A stretch of DNA of 37,310 nucleotides from Pseudomonadota bacterium (GTDB lineage Bacteria > Pseudomonadota > Alphaproteobacteria > Rhizobiales > JAKPQE01): assembly GCA_029572955.1 (NCBI GenBank), contig JAKPQE010000071.1, positions 1 to 37,310 on the forward strand, in the 5' to 3' direction. A program made the translations under genes and the position numbers. A model generated the notes under the pieces. It was not told the DNA's origin. It worked only from the letters and a program-made list of their open reading frames with translations, and did not search any database. Below, in pieces: positions 7,183 to 15,059 of the stretch (position 1 is its first letter; each line of letters begins with the position of its first letter).

Positions 7183-8831
7183 GCTTCAATCCCCCCGACA
7201 CCTCGCGCATTGACCTGCCTGACGGTCTTGCTGTTCGCTGCTGCCTTGCCGCAGGGCTGCACGTCCTCGTCCGTCAACGCTGCATCTTCAACACGTTCGT
7301 CGTCAGGCACCAAGTAGGCATTGATGTCTTCCACGCGTCGGCGCTTCTGTGCCTCCCAAATCCGAGCTTCGTCGGCCTTGGACATGGGCGCAAAGTAGCG
7401 CGCTGCGTCGCGCAGCCTGCCCGCGGTCACCTCGTTCAAGTCCCGCTCGTAGTCGTTTTTGTCTCGGCTGCACAGATACTGAAGGAGTTCTACGCGTTCA
7501 CCCCGCGAAAGTGCGTTCAACGCCGCCTGGAAAGAGTCAAACTCCGCCCGGCCGTCAAACTGCTCATACCAATAGCGGTTGAAGATGTAGTGATGCGGTC
7601 GGAGCAGTATGCCTTCGAATTCCTCGTAGCTATCACCGAAGGCCTTGCGGAAGAACTCTGGGGCCCCGCTGACGATGCCGTGCGTTGCCTGGAGGATCAC
7701 CTGCATCGAGCGCAAAAAGTAGGGATTCCAGTTCGGCCCAACATGACCTCTATCGGCACGTGTCACCGGCTGGTAGCGCATGGGGAACGAAAAGATGCGG
7801 ACATCAAGTTTTTCATTTAGCTCGACGTTCAAGCGCATCCGCTCGAACAAATCCCGCGGGCTGTCCTTGAAATTATAGAGCATGTAGTTGGATAAGTCAG
7901 TGATGCCGGCCTCAGCCGCATGCCGAATAGCCTGCGCGTAGGGCTTCTTGACGCCGAGATGGTCAAACGCGATGCGCAATGGCCTCAGCGCAATGCGCGA
8001 GAGCTGCTGTAGATACATGGGGTCCTTGCACAGGATGCGGGCGTCAACCCCCTGATTGAAATCAACCCTGCGCTGCAACTCGAAGCGACCGCGTTTGAGC
8101 TTGGCACCACGCCCGAACCCTAGATCGACAATCTCCGAGACGATATCTTTGAAATTCCCAGACGCGACGACATTGTTATCCATCAGGATCAGGTCGCGTT
8201 TCTCACCGTAAAGTCTGCTCACCCCCTCCACCACGTCGGTCAGTGAGTTTGTATCGCGCTGCATCCCTTCGAGCGTCGGCACCCCGCAAAATGCGCACTT
8301 GCGTACACAACCACGGGAGGCATATGTGAAATAAGCATCCGAAACCGGGTATTCGTATGAAATGTGGTCAAGAATGCCATAGTCAGGAATCAGATCTTCG
8401 ATGGGTTTGCCGCTCACATCGTCCGCGTAGAGCTCTTCATCGAACGGGTCGAGCTGCAACGACGTGGCAGGCGCTTCGCCGAGCAGCCCTTTGATGAACC
8501 GGACGCCCCTCCACTTCGGCTCGGAGATATACCTATCGTGCATGAGCGATGCGGCGATGCCGCCGACAAAGACACGCTGCGCCTGTCCGCCCACCAGATC
8601 AAGGGCATAGTCGATGCTACGTGCCGTTCGCTCCCACTCAAACGAAAAGAGGGTTGTGATGTAAACTCGGTCCCAGGCCGTCTCGTAGGCCGAGGGGTCT
8701 TCACCCTTCACAAAGCGAACATGATCCTTCTTGCCGTATGGCCCATGGTACTGGGCAATCTTCATCAATCCCAGCGGAGGGTACTTGTTCCGGTACCCAG
8801 GCTCGACAAGAAGGATGTTTTTGTTCGCCAT
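7179..8831 (-). CDS. Radical SAM protein with N-terminal B12-binding-like domain
   Basis: A 550-residue protein. Residues 5-120 look like the cobalamin-binding fold of B12-radical SAM proteins (N-I-L-L-V-E-P-G, then Y-P-P-L-G-L-M-K-I-A, then V-F-V-G-G-I-A-A-S-L-M), but the D-x-H-x-x-G cobalamin ligand motif is not seen. The radical SAM cluster motif C175-x3-C179-x2-C182 follows in A-S-R-G-C-V-R-K-C-A-F-C-G-V-P. The remainder would form the TIM-barrel and an unrecognised C-terminal domain. Radical SAM enzymes use a [4Fe-4S] cluster to cleave SAM and start radical chemistry on nucleic acids, proteins or small molecules; the substrate here is unknown. It is coupled to the downstream ATPase and lies 115 bp after the extension of the DGQHR gene. 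Confidence 0.88.
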   Translation of the reverse strand: MANKNILLVEPGYRNKYPPLGLMKIAQYHGPYGKKDHVRFVKGEDPSAYETAWDRVYITTLFSFEWERTARSIDYALDLVGGQAQRVFVGGIAASLMHDRYISEPKWRGVRFIKGLLGEAPATSLQLDPFDEELYADDVSGKPIEDLIPDYGILDHISYEYPVSDAYFTYASRGCVRKCAFCGVPTLEGMQRDTNSLTDVVEGVSRLYGEKRDLILMDNNVVASGNFKDIVSEIVDLGFGRGAKLKRGRFELQRRVDFNQGVDARILCKDPMYLQQLSRIALRPLRIAFDHLGVKKPYAQAIRHAAEAGITDLSNYMLYNFKDSPRDLFERMRLNVELNEKLDVRIFSFPMRYQPVTRADRGHVGPNWNPYFLRSMQVILQATHGIVSGAPEFFRKAFGDSYEEFEGILLRPHHYIFNRYWYEQFDGRAEFDSFQAALNALSRGERVELLQYLCSRDKNDYERDLNEVTAGRLRDAARYFAPMSKADEARIWEAQKRRRVEDINAYLVPDDERVEDAALTDEDVQPCGKAAANSKTVRQVNARGVGGIEA

Positions 8832-8946
8832 GCTGCACCTCGTCCCTCCGGCATGAGCACTTTAGCTAGCGTCGGTCGAGGTGTCGATCCCCCCGAAGAC
8901 CAATCAGCCACGTTGATGCTGGAAAGCCGTTCGTCTCACGAAACCG

Positions 8947-9279
8947 CTAGAGGGCACCCCCTCCTGAGGGAATGAATTTCTCAACCTTAGCGTATATCTC
9001 ATCAACAAAGCTGACCTCGTCTATGGTCAAAATACCCCTCTCGGGATGCGCCACCTTGTTGCGTATTTCGTTGAGGTCTTTAATCCACTTCGTCGCCTGC
9101 TTTTTGTCATCAATATTTTTACTTCCAATCGAAACACTGTGCTTGAATAACTCCCAATTGGCAATACAGATTGCAATATAGCTAACTAGATAGAGTTCGG
9201 ACTCTTCATCCCCCTGCCGATCCTTCGCTTCCCATTGTTTGGTACACTCCTGGCGAATCTCTGATGGTATTCCTTTGAC
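8947..9279 (-). pseudogene. In-frame continuation of the DGQHR gene after an amber codon; HEPN-like C-terminal domain
   Basis: Directly after the TAG at 9282-9280 the same frame stays open for 110 codons up to a TAG at 8949-8947. The translated sequence looks like real protein: V-K-G-I-P-S-E-I-R, then I-A-N-W-E-L-F, then L-N-E-I-R-N-K-V-A-H-P-E-R-G, and an amphipathic end. The R-N-K-V-A-H stretch (9046-9063) fits the R-x4-6-H motif of HEPN ribonucleases, and the layout resembles the Swt1-type HEPN domain as I remember it. There is no ATG and no early GTG or TTG, so it cannot easily be a separate gene. Either the parent gene has suffered a Trp TGG to TAG mutation, or the amber codon is read through. 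Confidence 0.72.
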
Positions 9280-11292
9280 CTACCACTTCTTTCCATCAGT
9301 GCCGAAGTGGCCCTTGAGTGTGCCGACCACATGCTCAAAAAGCTTCTTCTGGATTTTTAGTACCTTCGCGCCAGCATGCGCCGTTCCTTCCTCGTCGCGA
9401 GAATTCTGATAATCCTGGAGCCCCACCGGTTTGAAATCGGGAAATTTCGCTTGAATCTGTGCCTCCATGCCATACGCCTGGTCCCGAACTAGTTTCAGCG
9501 ATGAGCCCATACGTCGAAACGCCTGAATTTCTTGCGCTGAAGCACCCTTAAAATATTCCACTAGGGCTTGAAGATAGGGTCGAATTTCAGCAAAGGATTC
9601 ATCGGCGCCAAGCAGATACAGGTCTGAACCGTCTTTTTGTCGAATGTGATCACCGACGTCCTTGATGACATGGAGTAGTGCTCTAATGCCGATATTGGTG
9701 CATAGATAGCCGCCGGGTCCATCACCGACCTTCCAATGGCTGGGCATCTCCTTAGCAAACATGCGTAGGCATTCGGAAATAACGGAAATGCCCTTTTTCA
9801 GATTCGCGTCGTAGGCTTCTGAGTTGCCGGTCGACAACGGTCCAGGAATGATTGCACCCTTGTTGAGCGTGCCCATGAGCTTTGCGGCATCAAGACCATC
9901 CCGAATCGAGGTTTGTGTAAGACAGCGAAATTGGGTCTTTTTCTTTCCAGATACAACCATTCGGTCATGGAGCGGTGAGATGCGATCGCTATTGAGTCGC
10001 GAGGCGATGCGCGAGAGCAGTGCTTGCAATGCCTCTTCAGAATCAGGGGATTTCCAATGAAGGTCAGCGTAGAGTTCGACCAGAAGCCGCGTACTGACCT
10101 TGACCTGCTTGCTGTTAATATCGATGAAGAGGTTCATCTCTTTTTCAGCCGGTAGGTTCTCGTATGCCAGCACAGGCATCATCGATGAATCCTGACTGAA
10201 CCCCCCTATAGCCCGCGCGTACGCATAGCCGTACAGTCTGTGCTGCCCGTCAATTATCCAGGCCGAGGCATAGTTTGTTGGCAGGCTCAGCTTACCAAGC
10301 GTCTCATTCTCGAATGATTCTATTACATCAAATTTCAAGGCGCTCTTTTTGCCAGTCTTCAGATTGATAACGATGTTTGTCGGAAATTTTCCGCCATCAT
10401 TGATGTATTCAGCAATTTTCTTCAGCCGTAGGGGCTGAAGCATGCGCTGATACGTATCCAGGTTTTCTATGTCACGGCTTGCCTTGTGACCAACATATGC
10501 GATCTTCAGAAGATCATCAGGGTGGATCAAGAACGTATAAAAGGTCTCTCCCCCCATCTTGCCGCGAGTAGCTACAACCTGCCGCGACAAACCATCAATC
10601 TTCTGACCGCCGAACAAATGTGCCAAGAACTGATAGCGGGACGCCTGTTTAAGATGCCGGACCAGCAAGTTGTAATAATCAATCTCGCCATCTGTGATAA
10701 CTGTGATCTGGGCTTCTTTGCATTTGGCGAGATCAGCTTCACCCCAGACAATGTTGCGTGTTGCAATTACGTGCTTTACCTTCAATTTTACCTTATGACC
10801 GTAAAACGATCGAATTGATTTGAAAACCGGCTCGCGGATGGCCCTGATCTTTTCGATCAGATTGCTCATGCTCTTTTTGCCGGGTTCCTCGCGCTGTGTG
10901 CATTCGACGACGATCGCCGTTTCGTCGTCCTTGGCAAACACGTCGATCTGCCGGGGCTCCAAGCCGTCTTCCACAGCAATCGTGAAACTCCGACCTTTGC
11001 TCATTTCCTTGAAGCCCATTTGGGCGAGCATGCTCCATATTTCATCTTCCAGCTGCTCGTCCGCGGGCTTTGGTTTGACCATGCGCGTGGACTTCGCGTT
11101 CTTCTTGGCTACGCGCCAACCGTCCTTTTGCTCGACTTCCACTTTTTCGGCGATGAGCTTTTTGTTGGCGGCCGACACCGTCTTGTGCTGATCCTTGCTC
11201 TTTCTGCGGCGAAGCGCGATCGTGATCTCGTCGCCCGAGATGAGAGGGCCTAGGTGTTGCTCGGTCATGGCTAGAATCGCTGTTGGAACCAT
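9280..11292 (-). CDS. DGQHR-domain protein with N-terminal nuclease-like domain; ends at an in-frame amber codon
   Basis: A 670-residue product up to the TAG at 9280. Residues about 80-190 look like a PD-(D/E)xK fold (R-Q-I-D117-V-F, then I-V-V-E130-C-T-Q), with Thr where the catalytic Lys would be. The centre carries the signature D348-G-Q-H-R352 in S-A-W-I-I-D-G-Q-H-R-L-Y-G-Y, then D-I-N-S-K-Q-V-K-V-S, as in DGQHR/DndB-like proteins linked to DNA sulfur or deazapurine modification. The frame continues past the stop (see 8947-9279), so the ancestral protein had about 781 residues. A second possible start is the ATG at 11268; neither has a clear Shine-Dalgarno site. Base composition is distinctly AT-richer than the chromosome. 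Confidence 0.87.
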   Translation of the reverse strand: MVPTAILAMTEQHLGPLISGDEITIALRRRKSKDQHKTVSAANKKLIAEKVEVEQKDGWRVAKKNAKSTRMVKPKPADEQLEDEIWSMLAQMGFKEMSKGRSFTIAVEDGLEPRQIDVFAKDDETAIVVECTQREEPGKKSMSNLIEKIRAIREPVFKSIRSFYGHKVKLKVKHVIATRNIVWGEADLAKCKEAQITVITDGEIDYYNLLVRHLKQASRYQFLAHLFGGQKIDGLSRQVVATRGKMGGETFYTFLIHPDDLLKIAYVGHKASRDIENLDTYQRMLQPLRLKKIAEYINDGGKFPTNIVINLKTGKKSALKFDVIESFENETLGKLSLPTNYASAWIIDGQHRLYGYAYARAIGGFSQDSSMMPVLAYENLPAEKEMNLFIDINSKQVKVSTRLLVELYADLHWKSPDSEEALQALLSRIASRLNSDRISPLHDRMVVSGKKKTQFRCLTQTSIRDGLDAAKLMGTLNKGAIIPGPLSTGNSEAYDANLKKGISVISECLRMFAKEMPSHWKVGDGPGGYLCTNIGIRALLHVIKDVGDHIRQKDGSDLYLLGADESFAEIRPYLQALVEYFKGASAQEIQAFRRMGSSLKLVRDQAYGMEAQIQAKFPDFKPVGLQDYQNSRDEEGTAHAGAKVLKIQKKLFEHVVGTLKGHFGTDGKKW

Positions 11293-11460
11293 ACTGGGAA
11301 GTAGACACCGGGTTTATCTATTGGTGCAAGAATTGCGTTGGGTTGAAGGGCATCAGTGCGTTGCGTTCAAGCTGACAGTGAAGACCGGCCCCCGCTCGTT
11401 GGCATAGTCCTTGAGTATGCCATCTGGGCGCTGAGCTTTTCGGATCGGATTGCCCCGCGG

Positions 11461-11509
11461 TCACGCTCTCCTCGCGTGAACAGAAGGCCGCCCATAGAGG
11501 ACGGCCTTC
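11461..11509 (-). terminator. Two consecutive hairpins downstream of the excisionase gene
   Basis: Inverted repeats gaaggccg/cggccttc (11483-11490 and 11502-11509, 11-nt loop) and tcacgc/gcgtga (11461-11466 and 11474-11479, 7-nt loop) follow the stop of the alpA-like gene on the minus strand. No clear U-run follows either, so a factor-independent terminator is uncertain. The rest of the 244-bp gap up to the DGQHR start should hold the promoter of the three-gene cluster, but I see no convincing boxes. Confidence 0.35.
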
Positions 11510-11536
11510 CGGCTCTTTCAAAAGGAGGAGCCAATC

Positions 11537-11743
11537 TCATGCTGCGTTGACAGTCGCGCGCCGTTCCAGACGCTTGTCTATCCACTCCTCCACCTCAGAC
11601 AACAACCACGCCACCCGGTTCTGGCCCAGCCTCAGCCTCTGTGGGAATTGGCCTGCCTTTTCCAGCCGCGCGATGTGCTGTGGCGAGTATTTCACAAGCT
11701 TGGTCAGTTCCTTTTTGTCGATCAGCTGCTTGGGATGCGACAT
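11537..11743 (-). CDS. AlpA-family excisionase / transcriptional regulator
   Basis: A 68-residue protein starting at the ATG at 11743, preceded by a good Shine-Dalgarno stretch (gaagggag, 7 bp spacing); an upstream in-frame start would add 21 residues that look non-coding. It has the MerR/AlpA-type winged helix: L-T-K-L-V-K-Y-S-P-Q-H-I-A-R-L-E-K-A-G-Q-F-P-Q-R-L-R-L-G, then R-V-A-W-L-L-S-E-V-E-E-W-I. AlpA-like proteins act as directionality factors or activators for nearby integrases of P4-like elements. It lies 129 bp downstream of the integrase gene in the same orientation, which fits that role. Confidence 0.86.
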   Translation of the reverse strand: MSHPKQLIDKKELTKLVKYSPQHIARLEKAGQFPQRLRLGQNRVAWLLSEVEEWIDKRLERRATVNAA

Positions 11744-11872
11744 CGGATGTCTCCCTTCAAAAGGAGCATCCGGATGCCCCAGCCTCGGCATGCCAACCGA
11801 GCCCAATGGGCAATGTTGACTCTACCCTTCTCGCCTTCCGGTAGCAAGATGACCAAGCCTGCACATAGCAGC

Positions 11873-13027
11873 TCATTTGGCGCAAAGCGCAGCGATCTTT
11901 CCTTCCCACAATGTGAGGGCGTCTCGCATTTCGTCGAGATAGCCGAAGCGGTTGTAGATCGCCGCCACCCCACTGATCGTCCCCGTCGAGTGATTGAGGA
12001 TGCGTTCGACTATATGAGGCTGGACCCCGAGCCCGGCCATATGGGTCGCCGTCGTGCGGCGCAGGTCGTGCAAGGTCCACGGCGCGATTTGGCAAATGGT
12101 GTCGAAGCGGCGTTTGCCCTTCGAGAACCCCGAAAAGGTCCGTTCCGGTTTGCCGCGTGCAGGAAACAGGTTGTCATGCAGGTGAGGAAGCGCTTCCAAC
12201 GCTTGACGCGCCATCGGAGCGATAGGGATCACGTGCGGCCTGTCCGACTTGTTCCGCTCGGCCGCCACGGCGATCGTCTTGCCCGTCAAGTCGATCTCGT
12301 CCCAACGGAGCGCCGCGATTTCCTGCCGGCGCTGCCCGGTGAGCAAAAGGAGCAACACGATCGAACCATAAGGGTACCCGGCTTCCTGGGCCGCCCGAAA
12401 GACGCTTCCGATTTCCTCGTCATTCAGAACCCGCTCCCGCGATCTCGCTTTTGTCGGCAGGCGCATGCCCTCGCACGGCGACCGATCGACATGCTGTCGC
12501 TCCCTTGCCCAATTGAAGAACTTCCGAATGGCGGAAAAGGCGTGGTTGGCCTCGCTCGGCGTGTCGAGCATCCGGTCAATGATACCGACAACGTCCTGGT
12601 TCCGAATGTCGGGCAGCGTTCGGTCGCCCAGCTTCGGCAGGAAATGCCGCCTCAAGAGCCGTGTCGTTTCCGCCGCCGTATTCGCCCGATTGCGCTTGGC
12701 GCAATGCGTCTTGCCAAAGAGATCGAGGGCTTCCGCAAAATCCAGAACTGCTTTCTCCCCCTTGTCGGGCAAGGTTCCGAGCATTGCCCCGGCGAGGATC
12801 CTTTTCGCTTCATTGCGCGCGTCCGCGAGGCCAAGCGCCGGAAACCTCCCGAAGGTGATCCGCTTTCGCCGCCGGCCATCATGGATCATGACGACATACG
12901 ACCTCGTTCCACCCTGCGAGAGGCGGACGCCGAAATTCTGGATCACGCTGTCCCAGATGACGATTTGACCATGATCCGGCGGCCGCGTATTTCGGATGAT
13001 GAGGTCCGTGAGCCGGGTGGTGCCCAT
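11873..13027 (-). CDS. int: P4-type tyrosine integrase
   Basis: A 384-residue site-specific recombinase. The N-terminus (about 1-90) is the DUF4102 arm-binding domain of P4-like integrases (V-I-W-D-S-V-I-Q-N-F-G-V-R-L, then R-I-T-F-G-R-F-P-A-L-G-L-A-D-A-R). A SAM-like core-binding domain follows (about 95-185). The catalytic domain shows R234 in L-T-G-Q-R-R-Q-E-I, H320-x2-R323 in L-H-D-L-R-R-T, H346 in L-N-H-S-T-G and the nucleophile Y358 in A-I-Y-N-R-F. All catalytic residues are present. It is placed 176 bp from the tRNA remnant, so it is the likely enzyme for island integration and excision. Confidence 0.95.
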   Translation of the reverse strand: MGTTRLTDLIIRNTRPPDHGQIVIWDSVIQNFGVRLSQGGTRSYVVMIHDGRRRKRITFGRFPALGLADARNEAKRILAGAMLGTLPDKGEKAVLDFAEALDLFGKTHCAKRNRANTAAETTRLLRRHFLPKLGDRTLPDIRNQDVVGIIDRMLDTPSEANHAFSAIRKFFNWARERQHVDRSPCEGMRLPTKARSRERVLNDEEIGSVFRAAQEAGYPYGSIVLLLLLTGQRRQEIAALRWDEIDLTGKTIAVAAERNKSDRPHVIPIAPMARQALEALPHLHDNLFPARGKPERTFSGFSKGKRRFDTICQIAPWTLHDLRRTTATHMAGLGVQPHIVERILNHSTGTISGVAAIYNRFGYLDEMRDALTLWEGKIAALCAK

Positions 13028-13203
13028 CGCATTTCTCCGACTGGCTATCGAGACTGCGGCTCGTTCTTAGGTTCCGTATAGGTTCACGAAATGCACGCGT
13101 AGGGGCGTGTTTCGATGTTCAGCAATGTAGTGCTCTTCCACAGAAAACTCAATGATATTCGTTAGTTATGAAAACACACGACACACCAAGGAAACACAAG
13201 ACC

Positions 13204-13253
13204 TCAGACTACGAATCTGGGGGTCAGGAGTTCGAATCTTCTCCGGTGCGCCA
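13204..13253 (+). other. Island attachment site: tRNA-Arg(ACG) 3' half
   Basis: The 50 bases fold as the 3' part of a tRNA: an anticodon arm (tcaga, loop ctacgaa, tctgg) with anticodon ACG, the variable loop gggtc, a T arm (aggag, ttcgaat, cttct), then ccggtgc as the acceptor 3' strand, discriminator g and an encoded cca. The sequence before it (13140-13203) contains no D arm or 5' acceptor strand, so this is not a complete gene. This is the duplicated core left by integration into a tRNA gene. The strand direction means the full tRNA should lie beyond the left end of the island. Confidence 0.87.
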
Positions 13254-13540
13254 TTTCCTTCTTTTCACGACGATCCATAATGCCTGACGCCTCCGGCGGG
13301 GCGATCTCGCCGGCCGATGTGCTGTCCGCTCCGTGCGGGCGGTGACGGGTGCTGTCGTTTCGGCAGGTGCGGGCTCCGCAGGGCCGGCAGACGGCGCGGC
13401 ATCCCCTCGCAAACGAACTGGTGACGGATGATGCCGTCGGCGCGGGTCAACCGCAGGGCCGGCCGCGCCCTTTTCGGAAGGGCAGCGGATCGGTCTGCCT
13501 GCCGCCGCGGCGATGGCGCCCGGTCCGCCGACCGGGCCGC

Positions 13541-14605
13541 TCAGTCCGTTTCGTCGGAAATCCCGGCGGCGCCTTCCTTTCGCCTTTCCGCCCGAAAGGC
13601 GGCCGGCGACAGTCCCGTCCAGCGCTTGAAGGCCTGGGTGAAGGGGGCGGTCGTCGAATAGTCGAGGAGCCCGGCGATGCGGGCGACCGGGGCGTCCGAT
13701 TCGGCGAGCAGCCGGCGCGCCTGACGTTCGCGCACGCCTTCGAGGATTTCCGAGAAGGTCGTCCCTTCCGCCACCAGCAGGCGCTGCAGCTTCTTGACGT
13801 TGATGTCGAGCGAGACGGCGATGGTGCCGATGTTGCAGCGGCCGCTGCCGAGGAGGCTCGGGATGGCAAGGGCGACGGTCGTCGCCATCGACTGGTCGTA
13901 GACCGCCATCTGGTCGATGCGATGGCGGACGTAGAAGTTCATCAGGCGTTTCAGGAAGGCGAGATCGCCGGGGATGCGATGGGCGAGCAGGTCTCTGTCG
14001 AAGAGGATCTCCGAATGATCGGCGTCGAATTCGAGCGGACAGCGAAAGATCTGGTCGTGCCTCGAGGTGTCGGTTGGCCGGCTGTGCTGGAAGCGCACGG
14101 CGATCGGATCCTTGCCGGGCAGATCGGCGACGTGGCGGGTGATGATGCAGATGTTGGCCAGCGCGTGTTCCACCAGCTGGCGCGTCGACGGCGCGTAGGA
14201 ATCGACGGTGAAGCGCAGGATCGCGATATCCGGTGTCGGCCCGGGATGCAGGCTCGGATGCGATCCGTTGGTGTGAAAGGACCAGTATCGCGCGGCGGAA
14301 TCGAACCAGCCCCGCATGGTTTTCTCGAAGCGGGCGAGAAAGAGCAGCGGGCCGAGATTGGCGAAATGCTCGGGCGTGCTGATCGCCCAGTCGATGCAGA
14401 AGGACGGCCGGTTCAGCTGGCGCGCCGCAATCTCGTACAGCGTCGCGACCTTGCGATGCGAAATCAGCATGTCGACGTCGCTCAGGGCCGCGACCGGCAA
14501 GCCCGCTTCCTCGAGCAGGGCTCTGGCATCGCCGCCGGCGTCGGCGACGATCCGGTCGAAGCCGGCAAGTTCGATTGCCTTGATGTATGAGCCGCCCCGG
14601 TGCAT
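13541..14605 (-). CDS. AraC-family transcriptional regulator with arabinose-binding-like N-terminal domain (paralog 1)
   Basis: A 354-residue regulator. Residues about 15-200 resemble the Arabinose_bd domain found in AraC proteins such as OruR/ArgR-like regulators (L-I-S-H-R-K-V-A-T-L-Y-E, then L-G-P-L-L-F-L-A-R-F). The C-terminal third has the double helix-turn-helix: V-S-L-D-I-N-V-K-K-L-Q-R-L-L and V-A-R-I-A-G-L-L-D-Y-S-T-T-A-P-F-T-Q-A-F-K-R-W-T-G-L-S-P. The ATG at 14605 is preceded by a purine-rich stretch. It is closely similar to the gene at 15060-16193 with the same orientation, so the pair arose by tandem duplication. No obvious target gene is adjacent. The 287 bp between it and the tRNA remnant show nothing recognisable. 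Confidence 0.9.
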   Translation of the reverse strand: MHRGGSYIKAIELAGFDRIVADAGGDARALLEEAGLPVAALSDVDMLISHRKVATLYEIAARQLNRPSFCIDWAISTPEHFANLGPLLFLARFEKTMRGWFDSAARYWSFHTNGSHPSLHPGPTPDIAILRFTVDSYAPSTRQLVEHALANICIITRHVADLPGKDPIAVRFQHSRPTDTSRHDQIFRCPLEFDADHSEILFDRDLLAHRIPGDLAFLKRLMNFYVRHRIDQMAVYDQSMATTVALAIPSLLGSGRCNIGTIAVSLDINVKKLQRLLVAEGTTFSEILEGVRERQARRLLAESDAPVARIAGLLDYSTTAPFTQAFKRWTGLSPAAFRAERRKEGAAGISDETD

Positions 14606-15059
14606 TCCCCGCCCTTCCCCTCGGGCTTCCTCCCGTTATCCCGGCCCCCATCGGCACGGATGTCTTGGAAAATCAACTATTCTGTCTTCGAACTTCTCGT
14701 TTTTCGGCGCATCCGATCGCATTCGCCAAATAACTCAATAGAAAATAGTTCCGGTGCTTTGTTTAACACAAATGATTGTCTTTTAAACCCGCAATTCAAA
14801 AAAGGGCGATATCATGTCGCGCGCGCTCAATTTCCTCGGGTGCGCGAATGTGCGCGAGGCGCACCTCGGACTTTACCAGCGGTTTTGGATTGTGGCGCGG
14901 GCGGGCGAGCCGGCCTCGCGTCGAGGCCGGATGTTCCTGGGCCGGAATGCCCGGTCGCGGAAACCCGAACGCCCGGTTTCGCGGGTCGGAATCGAGGTCC
15001 CCTGGCATTGCTGCGCTGCGGCTGCCATCGCCGGCGCGACGACGCCGGCCGGTCCGGGC
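14606..15059. promoter_or_regulatory. Intergenic region between the two AraC paralogs
   Basis: A gap of 454 bp. The part at about 14660-14800 is AT-rich and lies upstream of the leftward regulator at 14605, so it probably holds its promoter. A perfect 9-bp inverted repeat (ccggcctcg/cgaggccgg, 3-nt loop) stands at 14910-14930, downstream of the second regulator. It lacks a U-run, so it is only a possible terminator. Open frames across this gap have the composition of non-coding GC-rich DNA and I do not call a gene. Confidence 0.5.

Larger units (their letters stand above)
1..13253. mobile_element. Right-hand portion of a tRNA-Arg-integrated genomic island
   Basis: The segment runs from the window start, where the island is still open, to a tRNA-Arg 3'-half remnant. 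It carries accessory genes only: DNA methyltransferase, putative nucleases, an IS66 element, a three-gene cluster of unknown role, an AlpA-like excisionase and a tyrosine integrase. Stretches such as 8950-11300 are visibly richer in A and T than the flanking chromosome, which fits acquisition by transfer. The integrase lies next to the remnant att site, so the complete tRNA gene and the other att site should lie to the left of this window. The right boundary is well supported. The left boundary is not visible, and I cannot exclude that the leftmost genes belong to a second, nested element. Confidence 0.8.

Noticed and set aside
8972-9181. A small rightward hydrophobic protein of 69 residues
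   Set aside because: It is the antisense of the HEPN-like continuation of the DGQHR gene, whose sequence is clearly more protein-like.
11648-13081. A 477-codon rightward frame opposite the integrase
   Set aside because: The leftward frame encodes a tyrosine integrase with all catalytic residues; the antisense frame has no recognisable feature.
13204-13253. A complete tRNA gene at the island border
   Set aside because: The 5' acceptor strand and D arm are missing in the sequence before 13204.
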